A stretch of 54,642 bases of DNA. It comes from Oceanispirochaeta sp. GTDB lineage: Bacteria; Spirochaetota; Spirochaetia; DSM-2461. Location of the stretch: assembly GCF_027859075.1 (NCBI RefSeq), contig NZ_JAQIBL010000094.1, positions 1 through 54,642 of the forward strand, read 5' to 3'. Below are positions 16,846 to 24,331 of this stretch, one piece after another. The position numbers and the translations under genes are program-made. Every line of letters begins with the position of its first letter. Position 1 is the stretch's first letter. The notes under the pieces are model-generated. The model saw nothing but the letters and a program-made list of their open reading frames with translations, was not told where the DNA came from and searched no databases.

Positions 16846-17489
16846 AGGTGCCTCTGCTCGAATATTCTGTTCCGGCCAATCTCTATATGCTGACGCATGG
16901 CTTCTTCGGCAGCGTCCTGATCCCCCCTGGCAATGGCATCCGCGATGGCTCTATGCCCTTCCATACTTTTTTCGCAGTCAATATGAATTTCATCCTGATT
17001 ACTGAGGCTGATTATATTATAGGAAGAAAGCATCATCTCCAGCATACTGTTCCGGCTCATGGCCATGACCTGACCGTGAAAATGATAATCCAGATCATTG
17101 AAGAGTTTACGGCTGTCGGCACAGTTAAAATCGGGGACATCTTCAATTAACATCAACAGACGTTTTTTCTCCTGGGGGCTGCCGTGTAAAGCTGCCTTCC
17201 CTGCACCCAGAGGTTCCAGACGCAGGCGGATATCAAAGAGATTCAACTCATCTTCTCTTGACAACTCACGGATGTAATACCCTCTCCGGGGCCGGCTCTC
17301 AACAAGCCATTCTTTTTCCAGTTTGGAAAAAGCGGATAAGAGAGGGGTTCTTGAAACACCCAATACTCTGGCCATCTCCTCCTGAGTGAGTTTCTGCCCG
17401 GGAACGAGCTGACGCTTCAGGATCATCTGTTTTATATTTTTATATACTTTTTCAGCTAGATCTTCTGTTTCTACTTTATATGTCTGCAT
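16842..17489 (-). CDS. GntR-family regulator with FCD domain (upstream copy)
   Basis: The 215-residue protein has the winged helix MARVLGVSRTPLLSAFSKLEKEWLV and an FCD domain (DYHFHGQVMAMSRN, EGHRAIADAI). It is only distantly similar to its neighbour, so this is not a recent duplication. The ATG at 17489 is chosen; a TTG at 17498 is possible. Neither has a clear ribosome site, and a promoter (TTGACC, 17 bases, CATAAT) ends eight bases before the ATG, which points to a leaderless or near-leaderless mRNA. Confidence 0.88.
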   Translation of the reverse strand: MQTYKVETEDLAEKVYKNIKQMILKRQLVPGQKLTQEEMARVLGVSRTPLLSAFSKLEKEWLVESRPRRGYYIRELSREDELNLFDIRLRLEPLGAGKAALHGSPQEKKRLLMLIEDVPDFNCADSRKLFNDLDYHFHGQVMAMSRNSMLEMMLSSYNIISLSNQDEIHIDCEKSMEGHRAIADAIARGDQDAAEEAMRQHIEIGRNRIFEQRHL

Positions 17490-17497
17490 AGTAGACA

Positions 17498-17526
17498 ATT
17501 ATGAATGGAAAATGATGGGAGGTCAA
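17498..17526 (-). promoter_or_regulatory. Promoter of the GntR pair
   Basis: TTGACC (17526-17521) and CATAAT (17503-17498) on the minus strand are separated by 17 bases. The -10 is only eight bases from the ATG of the first GntR gene. The palindrome at 17533-17546 lies just upstream of the -35. Confidence 0.5.
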
Positions 17527-17532
17527 TATATT

Positions 17533-17546
17533 TTTTGTATACAAAA
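17533..17546. promoter_or_regulatory. GntR/FCD-type operator 1, TTTTGTATACAAAA
   Basis: A perfect 14-base palindrome with the TTGTATACAA core typical of FCD-class GntR regulators. It lies between the divergent promoters, next to the -35 of the GntR pair. Confidence 0.75.
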
Positions 17547-17577
17547 TGGGAAAATCAAAAAAGCAGCAAAAAAAAGA

Positions 17578-17607
17578 TTGACAGGCCATGCATGTTGTGC
17601 ATAAAAT
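17578..17607 (+). promoter_or_regulatory. Promoter of the isomerase-TctCBA operon
   Basis: A perfect TTGACA (17578-17583) and TAAAAT (17602-17607) lie 18 bases apart, 31 bases upstream of the first isomerase start codon. The second GntR palindrome begins two bases after the -10. Confidence 0.7.
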
Positions 17608-17608
17608 A

Positions 17609-17618
17609 TTGTATACAA
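17609..17618. promoter_or_regulatory. GntR/FCD-type operator 2, TTGTATACAA
   Basis: A perfect ten-base palindrome placed at the expected transcription start of the isomerase-tct promoter. Its centre is 74 bases (about seven helical turns) from operator 1, which would allow looping between the two. Confidence 0.75.
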
Positions 17619-17638
17619 AATAAAGGAGGCAAAAAGAT

Positions 17639-18442
17639 TTGATTGGTATATCTCCAGCTTACTACCTGTCCCTCTTTTCAAAAAAATTCACCTTCAGCGA
17701 TATGGTAAGCAGTTTGTACCAACTTGAAGAACTTGAATATAATGCAATGCAGATTGAGGTTTTCTATCCTGAACAGCTGGAAGAATGGACCGATACAAAT
17801 TGTGAAAAACTTAAAATAGCCAGTGTTGAAAGCGGAATTAAGCTGAGTCAATTCGTAGCCCATTTCCTTCTGGACACTTTTGTATCCCCTGAGACACTAT
17901 CCTCAGAGGCAGGGTTGGCAGAAATCGAAAGAATCTCCTTATTCCTTAAACGATTTAAGCTGACCGATCTGGTCACTATCCCTCTGGGAGTTTTTCGGGG
18001 TGTTCATACAGAATCAGTTCAGTCAGATTTTGTTCAGAAGTTGTCCCGAATGAAAGATATTTTGAAAAAACAGGGTCAGAGAATGGCTGTAGAGCCCATG
18101 CCGGGAAGTCTGGGATCAGATTTGAAGATATTGAAGTCTCTGCCGGAATTGGGGCTCAACCTGGACCCTGGTCATATATTATGCAGCGGTCTTGATCCTT
18201 TTAACCTTGATGAATCTGTTATGAATCGGGTCTTCGCCACCCATCTTTGTGATAATAACGGAAGAGAGAATACTTCCGATATTCCCGGAACCTTTCACAG
18301 TAGAGAGGATTGGGGAATGTTGCTTGAGAACCTTAAAAATGCAGGTTTTCAAGGATCTTTAGATGTAGAAATTATCTGCCCGGCGGAAGAAGTTGTATCC
18401 CGATACAGGACAGGCCGGATTTTTTTAAAAAGTTTTGAGTAA
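17639..18442 (+). CDS. Sugar phosphate isomerase/epimerase-like TIM-barrel protein (hydroxypyruvate isomerase-like size)
   Basis: The 267-residue protein fits the AP-endonuclease-2/xylose-isomerase-like TIM barrel. Likely metal ligands are visible in order: Glu in AVEPMPG, Asp and His in LNLDPGH, His in ATHLCDN, and Glu in LDVEIICP. It starts with TTG at 17639, nine bases after an AGGAGG site. It is the first gene of an operon with a second TIM barrel and TctCBA, under GntR operator control. It probably isomerises or epimerises the imported compound or a product of it; the substrate cannot be read from the sequence. Confidence 0.82.
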   Translation: MIGISPAYYLSLFSKKFTFSDMVSSLYQLEELEYNAMQIEVFYPEQLEEWTDTNCEKLKIASVESGIKLSQFVAHFLLDTFVSPETLSSEAGLAEIERISLFLKRFKLTDLVTIPLGVFRGVHTESVQSDFVQKLSRMKDILKKQGQRMAVEPMPGSLGSDLKILKSLPELGLNLDPGHILCSGLDPFNLDESVMNRVFATHLCDNNGRENTSDIPGTFHSREDWGMLLENLKNAGFQGSLDVEIICPAEEVVSRYRTGRIFLKSFE

Positions 18443-18512
18443 AAATATCACATATTCAAATTAATATATTCGTTTCTGCATAATCTGCAGAAACAGGGAG
18501 AGTTAACATACA

Positions 18513-19493
18513 ATGAGTAAAAAACCAAAGTTTGCTGTAATTACCGGATTCCTGGGACAAACCCAGGACCGCTTCAGGGCATTTAATGCACCTCAGACGC
18601 TGGAAGAAAAATTCAAGATGATGAATTCAATGGAAAATGTAGACGGTTTAGAGCTGGTTTTCCCCTATGAAGTGAATGAAGCGGCAACAGTAAAACCTCT
18701 GCTGAAAAAATACGACCTGAATATGGCGGCAGTGAATGTCAACATCAAAAAAGATGATGATTTTATCCATGGGAGCATATCCCACCCCGACAAAGCCGTC
18801 CGGGACAAAGCTGTCCGCTTTATTAAGGAAGCCAAAGATTTTGCTGCTGAAGTAGGTGCCGACAAAGTGCAGTGCTGTCCCCTGGGAGACGGTTATGAGT
18901 ACAGCTTTCAATCCGATTACTCTACGAGCTGGAAAAGAATGGTAGATTGCATTGCCGAAGCGGGAGATTACAAACCTGAGATTCCCCTCTTCCTGGAATA
19001 CAAACCTAATGAAATCAGAGGGAACTGCTTCCTTGAAAACTGTTCCAAAACACTCTGCCTGCTCCACGAAATAGGGAATAAGAATATTGGAGTCACTCTG
19101 GATTACGGTCACTCCAAATATGGTGGAGAAACTCCCGCAGAAGCCCTGAGTCTTGTGGCCAACAGCCCCTTTCCCTACTACATTCACATCAATGATAATG
19201 ATGGAAAATGGGACTGGGATTATATGGTAGGTACCAACAATTTTCAGCTTTATGTTGAGTTTATCTACTACCTGAAAAGATTTGAATACAGTGATTACAT
19301 TACTTCTGACACATCTCCCACCAGATTAGATATCAAGGAGTGTTTTGAAGCCAATGCCCGTTGGACCAGCAAAATCTGGGATCTTCTGGATAATATGAAC
19401 ACGGACAAGCTGACAAAACTTCTGAATCAGACTGATTTTGTTAAAAACTGGAAATTTCTGGAAAACGAGTTGTTTTTCAGAGAAGGAAAATAA
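18513..19493 (+). CDS. Sugar phosphate isomerase/epimerase-like TIM-barrel protein (long form)
   Basis: This 326-residue protein is a second xylose-isomerase-like TIM barrel, not a copy of its neighbour. Metal-site candidates are FLEYKPNE, TLDYGHS, IHINDNDGKWDWD and the final strand YITSDTSP, where Asp stands in the place usually held by Glu. The WDWD block and the length recall ketose 3-epimerases and the rhamnose-isomerase-like group, but I cannot assign a substrate. It follows the first barrel by 70 bases and precedes tctC. Confidence 0.8.
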   Translation: MSKKPKFAVITGFLGQTQDRFRAFNAPQTLEEKFKMMNSMENVDGLELVFPYEVNEAATVKPLLKKYDLNMAAVNVNIKKDDDFIHGSISHPDKAVRDKAVRFIKEAKDFAAEVGADKVQCCPLGDGYEYSFQSDYSTSWKRMVDCIAEAGDYKPEIPLFLEYKPNEIRGNCFLENCSKTLCLLHEIGNKNIGVTLDYGHSKYGGETPAEALSLVANSPFPYYIHINDNDGKWDWDYMVGTNNFQLYVEFIYYLKRFEYSDYITSDTSPTRLDIKECFEANARWTSKIWDLLDNMNTDKLTKLLNQTDFVKNWKFLENELFFREGK

Positions 19494-19550
19494 TTGGATC
19501 TTATCTGGAAGATGCAATTCTATCCGGATAAAGTAAAACAAGTGATCTGG

Positions 19551-19568
19551 CAGACTTGTAGAAGTCTG
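19551..19568 (+). promoter_or_regulatory. RNA hairpin in the tctC leader
   Basis: CAGACTT pairs with AAGTCTG around a GTAG tetraloop, followed by an A-rich stretch and the tctC ribosome site (AAGGAG). It is a candidate 5' stabiliser of tctC mRNA. Confidence 0.5.
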
Positions 19569-19592
19569 TAAAAAATAGGAAAGGAGAATTGT

Positions 19593-20597
19593 ATGAAAAA
19601 ACTGTTTGTACTGGTTTTGTGTATGGCAGCAATGACAGGAATGGTCTTTGCTGAAGGTTCTGGTGAATATCCCGAAAGAGATATTACAAATGTTATGGTA
19701 TGGGGAGCCGGTGGTGGTACCGATACCTGCAACAGAGTAGTCATGCCCGAAATGGCCAAGGAACTGGGAGTTAACATCAATGTCGTCAACAACCCCGGTG
19801 GAGTTGCCGGTTCTGTTGGTATGGCAGCTGCATTTGCTAAGGACCCCGACGGTTACACTATCTGTGGTCTGTCCGAATCCTGTGTAACTTCAGCAGTAAT
19901 GGGCGGATTCCCTGAAAGAATGAATGTATGGGATTTCTTTATCATCGGTGGTTCACCCGACATCGTTTCTGTAACTCCCGATGCTCCCTATAACTCTATT
20001 GAAGAACTGGTTAAAGCTGCCAAAGCTAATCCCGGATCTATCAGAGCAGGTGCTTCCGGTGCCGGTTCTATTCACCACCTGAACCTTCTGGCCTTCGAAA
20101 AAGGTGCTGGTGTTGAGTTTAACTTTATTCCCTACGACGGTTCAGCCCCTGCCCAGAATGCAGCCATGACTGGAGAAATAACTCTTGTTATTACTTCTGT
20201 TGCAGAACAGGCACAGTTGATCCGTGGTGGAAAACTGAGACCTCTTGGAATGCTCGTACCTGAAGCTTTTGAACTGGGAGACACAAAGATTCCTTCTGCT
20301 TTTGATGCTTACCCCAGCATGAGCGAATTCCTGCCCATCTCTCAGGCTATCGGTTTTGCTATCCGCAAAGATGCAGATAAAAAGATCAAATCAAAACTGA
20401 CAAATGCATTTCAAGTTGCCATGAACTCTGAAGCTGTAATAGAATTCGGAAAGAAAAACTACTACATCCTCTCAGGTAAATCCGGTGCTGAAGCCAATAA
20501 AGTATTTGACAGCCTCGAATCCAACTTTGGATGGACTCTGCAAGAACTGGGAGCTGCCAAGGTAGATCCTGCTTCTCTTGGAATCCCCAAACCATAA
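19593..20597 (+). CDS. tctC: Tripartite tricarboxylate transporter substrate-binding protein TctC
   Basis: The 334-residue protein has a signal peptide (KKLFVLVLCMAAMTGMVFA) and the TctC/Bug fold, with the NNPGG loop near the start (INVVNNPGGVAGSVGM), the DGYTI motif and ASGAGSIHHLNL. Bug proteins bind carboxylates and some amides or aromatics through water-mediated contacts in that loop. It precedes tctB and tctA. Stem-loops on both sides of the gene suggest it is made in excess over the membrane subunits. Confidence 0.93.
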   Translation: MKKLFVLVLCMAAMTGMVFAEGSGEYPERDITNVMVWGAGGGTDTCNRVVMPEMAKELGVNINVVNNPGGVAGSVGMAAAFAKDPDGYTICGLSESCVTSAVMGGFPERMNVWDFFIIGGSPDIVSVTPDAPYNSIEELVKAAKANPGSIRAGASGAGSIHHLNLLAFEKGAGVEFNFIPYDGSAPAQNAAMTGEITLVITSVAEQAQLIRGGKLRPLGMLVPEAFELGDTKIPSAFDAYPSMSEFLPISQAIGFAIRKDADKKIKSKLTNAFQVAMNSEAVIEFGKKNYYILSGKSGAEANKVFDSLESNFGWTLQELGAAKVDPASLGIPKP

Positions 20598-20622
20598 TTG
20601 ATACAGTCTCAAAAAATGTTCT

Positions 20623-20686
20623 AAAAAAAAGAGCTGTTCCTGGGTGTGGAGTCCTATATAATGAGGCTCCGGGGGACAGCTTTTTT
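20623..20686 (+). terminator. Partial terminator/attenuator between tctC and tctB
   Basis: An A-run and GAGCTGTTCCTGG on the 5' side pair imperfectly with CCGGGGGACAGC and a six-T run on the 3' side, with an inner GGAG/CTCC stem. It works as a leaky terminator in principle, lowering tctB-tctA relative to tctC. It also shows that the tctB start must lie after it. Confidence 0.65.
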
Positions 20687-20714
20687 AGGACTCACAGATA
20701 AGGAAGATTTTATA

Positions 20715-21461
20715 ATGGAAGAACAAAAATTACGTCAGTATGATTTCCTGACAGCTGCATTTCTTATTTTATTCGGGATATGGGAACTCTTTGAAACATT
20801 CAAAATGCCAATGACAGACTCCTATGGAGGGGTCGAGACCGTCTGGTATGTTTCTCCGGCACTGTTTCCTCTTTTTATAGGTGCAGCCCTTATCCTCCTG
20901 GGATTTATTCTTTTGAGAAATTCTATAAAAACCGGTGGTGCAGCAGATTTCATTCATGCAATGAAAAGCATTGGTAAATCCAGAATATCGAACAAGTCCG
21001 TCCGAGTTCTGACGGTCTTGCTCGCACTTGTATCATTCGTTTATATACTGATCCCCTATATTGATTTTTTTATGAGTATTACTCTGTTTCTATTTTTTCT
21101 ATGCACTGCCTTCTATCCAGACCATGACGAATTCAGAAAGAGATTTGTCAAACATTACCTGGTGGGAATCGGGATAATTCTGATTCTGCTCATCACGGGT
21201 CTTTCAGGTGTACTGAACAGCATCCTGAAGTACAATATGGATATACTGTCTCTGATCTTCCTGATCTACCTGAATATCGTAGCTAGAAAAATGGCAAAAG
21301 GCTTTGAAATCCCCAAAAAGCTCATCCGTCAGGTGACCATAATATCATTAGTTGTACCGCTGATTCTTTGTCCTTTATTCCGATACTTCCTGCTGGTTCC
21401 CCTGCCCGTAGAAGGAGGAATCATCAAGCTGATGAACCTCGTATATTACACCATACGATAG
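20715..21461 (+). CDS. tctB: Tripartite tricarboxylate transporter small membrane subunit TctB
   Basis: The 248-residue protein has several hydrophobic segments, beginning with YDFLTAAFLILFGIWELFETF, and the general TctB layout. It is longer than typical TctB (about 150 residues), with extra C-terminal membrane segments. The ATG at 20715 has AAGGA upstream. An in-frame ATG at 20646 lies inside the attenuator hairpin and is rejected. It sits between tctC and tctA. Confidence 0.83.
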   Translation: MEEQKLRQYDFLTAAFLILFGIWELFETFKMPMTDSYGGVETVWYVSPALFPLFIGAALILLGFILLRNSIKTGGAADFIHAMKSIGKSRISNKSVRVLTVLLALVSFVYILIPYIDFFMSITLFLFFLCTAFYPDHDEFRKRFVKHYLVGIGIILILLITGLSGVLNSILKYNMDILSLIFLIYLNIVARKMAKGFEIPKKLIRQVTIISLVVPLILCPLFRYFLLVPLPVEGGIIKLMNLVYYTIR

Positions 21462-21562
21462 GTCTTTCAATTTATCGCGGTTATTTTGCTCAAGAGAGCC
21501 CCTTGGGTCACAATGAAAAATGACATCATGGGCCTTCGGAGCCTTATTAACAAGGAGATTTT

Positions 21563-23125
21563 ATGGGAGTTTTTGAACCCTTACAGATTTTTTTTATCAA
21601 CATCGGTGGGATGCTGATAAGCCCCACGATCATGCTGCTCCTCTTCTCATCGGTCATCATGGGGATTGTTTTCGGAGCGACTCCCGGTCTGACAGCCACC
21701 CTTGGAGTTGCACTGTTAACAACACTGACATACAGTATGGATACATCCACAGCCATGGTTGCCCTGATGGGAATCTATGTGGGAGGTGTCTATGGAGGTA
21801 GCTACACAGCCATTCTGGTTAATATTCCAGGAACCGCAGCATCGGCGGCTACGGCACTCGATGGTTATCCTCTGGCCTGTAAAGGCCAGGCAGGCCGTGC
21901 TCTTGGACTGACTACAACATCATCGGCTATCGGAACCTTTATCGGGATGATGTTCGTGGTGATGCTTTCACCGGTCATCTCAGCCATGGCACTTCAGTTT
22001 ACATCCTTTGAGTTCTTCCTGCTGGCCCTTTTCGGTATCGTTATCAGCGGTACCCTGACAAGCCAGGACCTGGTATACAAGGGTTGGATTGCCGGATTCT
22101 TAGGACTCTTTCTGGCTACGATCGGAAGAGATAAACTTCAATTCTATCCCCGTTTTACATTCGGGATGAGTGAACTGGAAGGCGGTCTGGACCTGGTCCC
22201 TGTATTAATCGGAGCCTTTGGAATACCCCAGATTATGAGCACCATCCGGGATAACTTTAAAATTGGAAAAACCAAAAAATTCGACAAAATTATCCCTGAT
22301 TTTAAGACAATCGCTCACAATACTCCTGCAATCATCCGTTCATCCCTGATCGGTGTTGGAATTGGATCCGTACCGGGCATCGGAGAAGATATCGCCGGAT
22401 GGGTATCCTATGGTGCCGCTAAAAAAGCAAGTAAACATCCCGAGGAATTTGGAAATGGATCTGTCGAGGCTGTTATTTCAACAGAAACAGCCAACAATTC
22501 CTGTATCGGTGGAGCAATGATCCCTCTATTGACCCTGGGTGTCCCCGGAAGTCCTCCAGCAGCCATGCTGCTGGGAGCCCTGCTGCTCCATGGAATACAG
22601 CCCGGACCCATGCTGATGATAGATCATCCCACATTCATTCTGGACATCACCGCCATTCTTCTTCTGGCCTCATTAACCATGTGGGTCTGCGGTATCCTTC
22701 TGGCCAAGCAGGTGATTAAAGTCCTGAAGATTCCTACCTCCCTTTTTATGCCTGTCATTGCAGTACTCTGTGTGATTGGTTCTTATGCTCTGGGAATACG
22801 GATCTTCAACCTCTACCTGATGCTCCCCATCGGAATCATTGCCTATTTCCTCTCAGAAATGAAGTATCCCATTGCGCCTCTGATCATCGGTGTCAGTCTG
22901 GGAGATATGTGTGACCAGAATCTGCGACGAGCCCAGATGGTATCACAGGGAAGCTTTTTACCTGTGATCACCCGCCCCGTCTCCCTGATTCTGTTCATTT
23001 TGATTCTGCTTCTCATTGCCGGTCAAATCCCGGTCTTCCAGAAACTGCAGAAACGGATAGGAAACAGAATCAACTTAATATTGAAGAAAAAATCTCCAAA
23101 AACACCGGAAGATATGAAAGACTGA
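21563..23125 (+). CDS. tctA: Tripartite tricarboxylate transporter large membrane subunit TctA
   Basis: The 520-residue protein has about twelve membrane segments and the conserved TctA signature region (GIYVGGVYGGSYTAILVNIPG, GTAASAATALDGYP), plus the late TETANNSCIGGAMIPLLTLGVPGSP motif. It forms the transport channel with TctB and uses a cation gradient. An AAGGAG site precedes the ATG. A strong terminator follows at 23148. Confidence 0.96.
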   Translation: MGVFEPLQIFFINIGGMLISPTIMLLLFSSVIMGIVFGATPGLTATLGVALLTTLTYSMDTSTAMVALMGIYVGGVYGGSYTAILVNIPGTAASAATALDGYPLACKGQAGRALGLTTTSSAIGTFIGMMFVVMLSPVISAMALQFTSFEFFLLALFGIVISGTLTSQDLVYKGWIAGFLGLFLATIGRDKLQFYPRFTFGMSELEGGLDLVPVLIGAFGIPQIMSTIRDNFKIGKTKKFDKIIPDFKTIAHNTPAIIRSSLIGVGIGSVPGIGEDIAGWVSYGAAKKASKHPEEFGNGSVEAVISTETANNSCIGGAMIPLLTLGVPGSPPAAMLLGALLLHGIQPGPMLMIDHPTFILDITAILLLASLTMWVCGILLAKQVIKVLKIPTSLFMPVIAVLCVIGSYALGIRIFNLYLMLPIGIIAYFLSEMKYPIAPLIIGVSLGDMCDQNLRRAQMVSQGSFLPVITRPVSLILFILILLLIAGQIPVFQKLQKRIGNRINLILKKKSPKTPEDMKD

Positions 23126-23147
23126 TTTCTCTCTCTCAAGTTTAATG

Positions 23148-23177
23148 AAGGCTGTTCTTAGGAGAACAGCCTTTTTT
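23148..23177 (+). terminator. Rho-independent terminator of the tct operon
   Basis: AAGGCTGTTCT and AGAACAGCCTT form an 11-base-pair stem with a TAGG loop, followed by a T-run. Confidence 0.92.
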
Positions 23178-23294
23178 GGGCACTGATCATTGCTTATTTT
23201 AATAAAAATGAATGGACAAATAACAGAGTTAGTATAGGATTAAATAAAATTATGACAGAATCCATATCAATCAGTAAATTTTGAGGAGCATCCT

Positions 23295-24224
23295 CTGAAA
23301 GAACACTACCATCTGATCCTGAATCCAGCGGCCGGCAAGGGTAAAGCCCAGGAGAAGCTGCCGGTCATTGAAAAATACTTTAAAGAGTATGGAGCGGCCT
23401 ATACCATCCACAAGACGGAAAGACCGGGTCATGCGGCTCAATTGGCAGCCTCACTGGCAGAGAATGAACACCATCACAACATAGCCATCGTCGCCGCCGG
23501 GGGGGACGGAACCTGCAACGAGGTCGTCAACGGCCTGATGAATTTCAGAAATATCATGAATGACAGTCCCCTTCCCGCCTTTGGAGTCCTGCCCATCGGC
23601 CGGGGCAATGACTTTGTCTTCGGAGCCGGAATGCCCCTGAATTTGACAAAATCCCTGGAGAATCTGATTCAGGATAAGACTGTTACACTGGATATCGGCT
23701 GGATCAGGGGCGGAAAAGCCCCGGAAGGACGTTATTTTGCCAACGGTGTGGGCATCGGCTTCGATGCCATCGTCAATGCCGAGGCCGCTAAAATCAAATG
23801 GTTTCAGGGTTATATTATTGCGGCGGTCAAAACCATCATAACCTACCCCAGGGCTCCCCAGGTAGATCTGTATTATGATGATGATATGATACAGAGCCAG
23901 GCGGCACTGATCTCCTTTATGAATGGAAAGCGTCTGGGTGGAGCCTTTATAATGGCCCCCCAGGGAGATATGTTTGATGGTTTTCTGAATCTGAACACGA
24001 CACGTCAATGCTCCAGGCGGGATATGATCTCAGCCCTCTTTGATTATCTAAAGGGAAGCCAGGGAAGGAGAGAGGATACATTTACCGCCATGGGTGAAAG
24101 ATTCCGGGTCGTGGCCCGTCAGGGCTCACTTGTGATCCATGCCGACGGTGAGACTCTGAGCACAGAAGAGGCGGAAGTGGATATCCACTGCATCCCCAGG
24201 GCATTGGAACTGATCAAAGGCTAG
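23295..24224 (+). CDS. Diacylglycerol kinase-family lipid kinase (YegS/DgkB-like), apparent CTG start
   Basis: The frame gives a 309-residue protein with the full DAGK catalytic domain: HLILNPAAGKGKA at the start, AAGGDGTCNEVVNGL, and GVLPIGRGNDF. Family members phosphorylate diacylglycerol or related lipids at the inner membrane. The conserved start lies upstream of the first ATG/GTG/TTG codon (TTG at 23442), which would delete the LILNPAAGKGKA motif. In-frame stops at 23241 and 23253 leave no standard start before the domain. A CTG at 23295 lies six bases after GAGGAG and is the best start. It is a single gene after the tct terminator. Confidence 0.85.
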   Translation: MKEHYHLILNPAAGKGKAQEKLPVIEKYFKEYGAAYTIHKTERPGHAAQLAASLAENEHHHNIAIVAAGGDGTCNEVVNGLMNFRNIMNDSPLPAFGVLPIGRGNDFVFGAGMPLNLTKSLENLIQDKTVTLDIGWIRGGKAPEGRYFANGVGIGFDAIVNAEAAKIKWFQGYIIAAVKTIITYPRAPQVDLYYDDDMIQSQAALISFMNGKRLGGAFIMAPQGDMFDGFLNLNTTRQCSRRDMISALFDYLKGSQGRREDTFTAMGERFRVVARQGSLVIHADGETLSTEEAEVDIHCIPRALELIKG

Positions 24225-24248
24225 ACGCCTCTCTGTTCCAATAATTCT

Positions 24249-24277
24249 TTGACAGCAAAGCGATTTTAATTTAGGAT
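24249..24277 (+). promoter_or_regulatory. Promoter of the vWA-lipoprotein operon
   Basis: A perfect TTGACA (24249-24254) and TAGGAT (24272-24277) lie 17 bases apart, 54 bases upstream of the lipoprotein start. Confidence 0.6.
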
Positions 24278-24331
24278 TGAATCGTTAGTTGAGCATCATT
24301 TTTGAAAATTATAGAAAAAGGCGAGGTAATC

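Noticed and set aside
17594-17603. A third GntR site (TTGTGCATAA)
   Set aside because: It matches the palindrome only in part and lies inside the promoter spacer; the support is too weak.
20646-20714. Upstream start for tctB
   Set aside because: The extra 23 codons lie in the attenuator hairpin and lack a ribosome site; the ATG at 20715 fits better.
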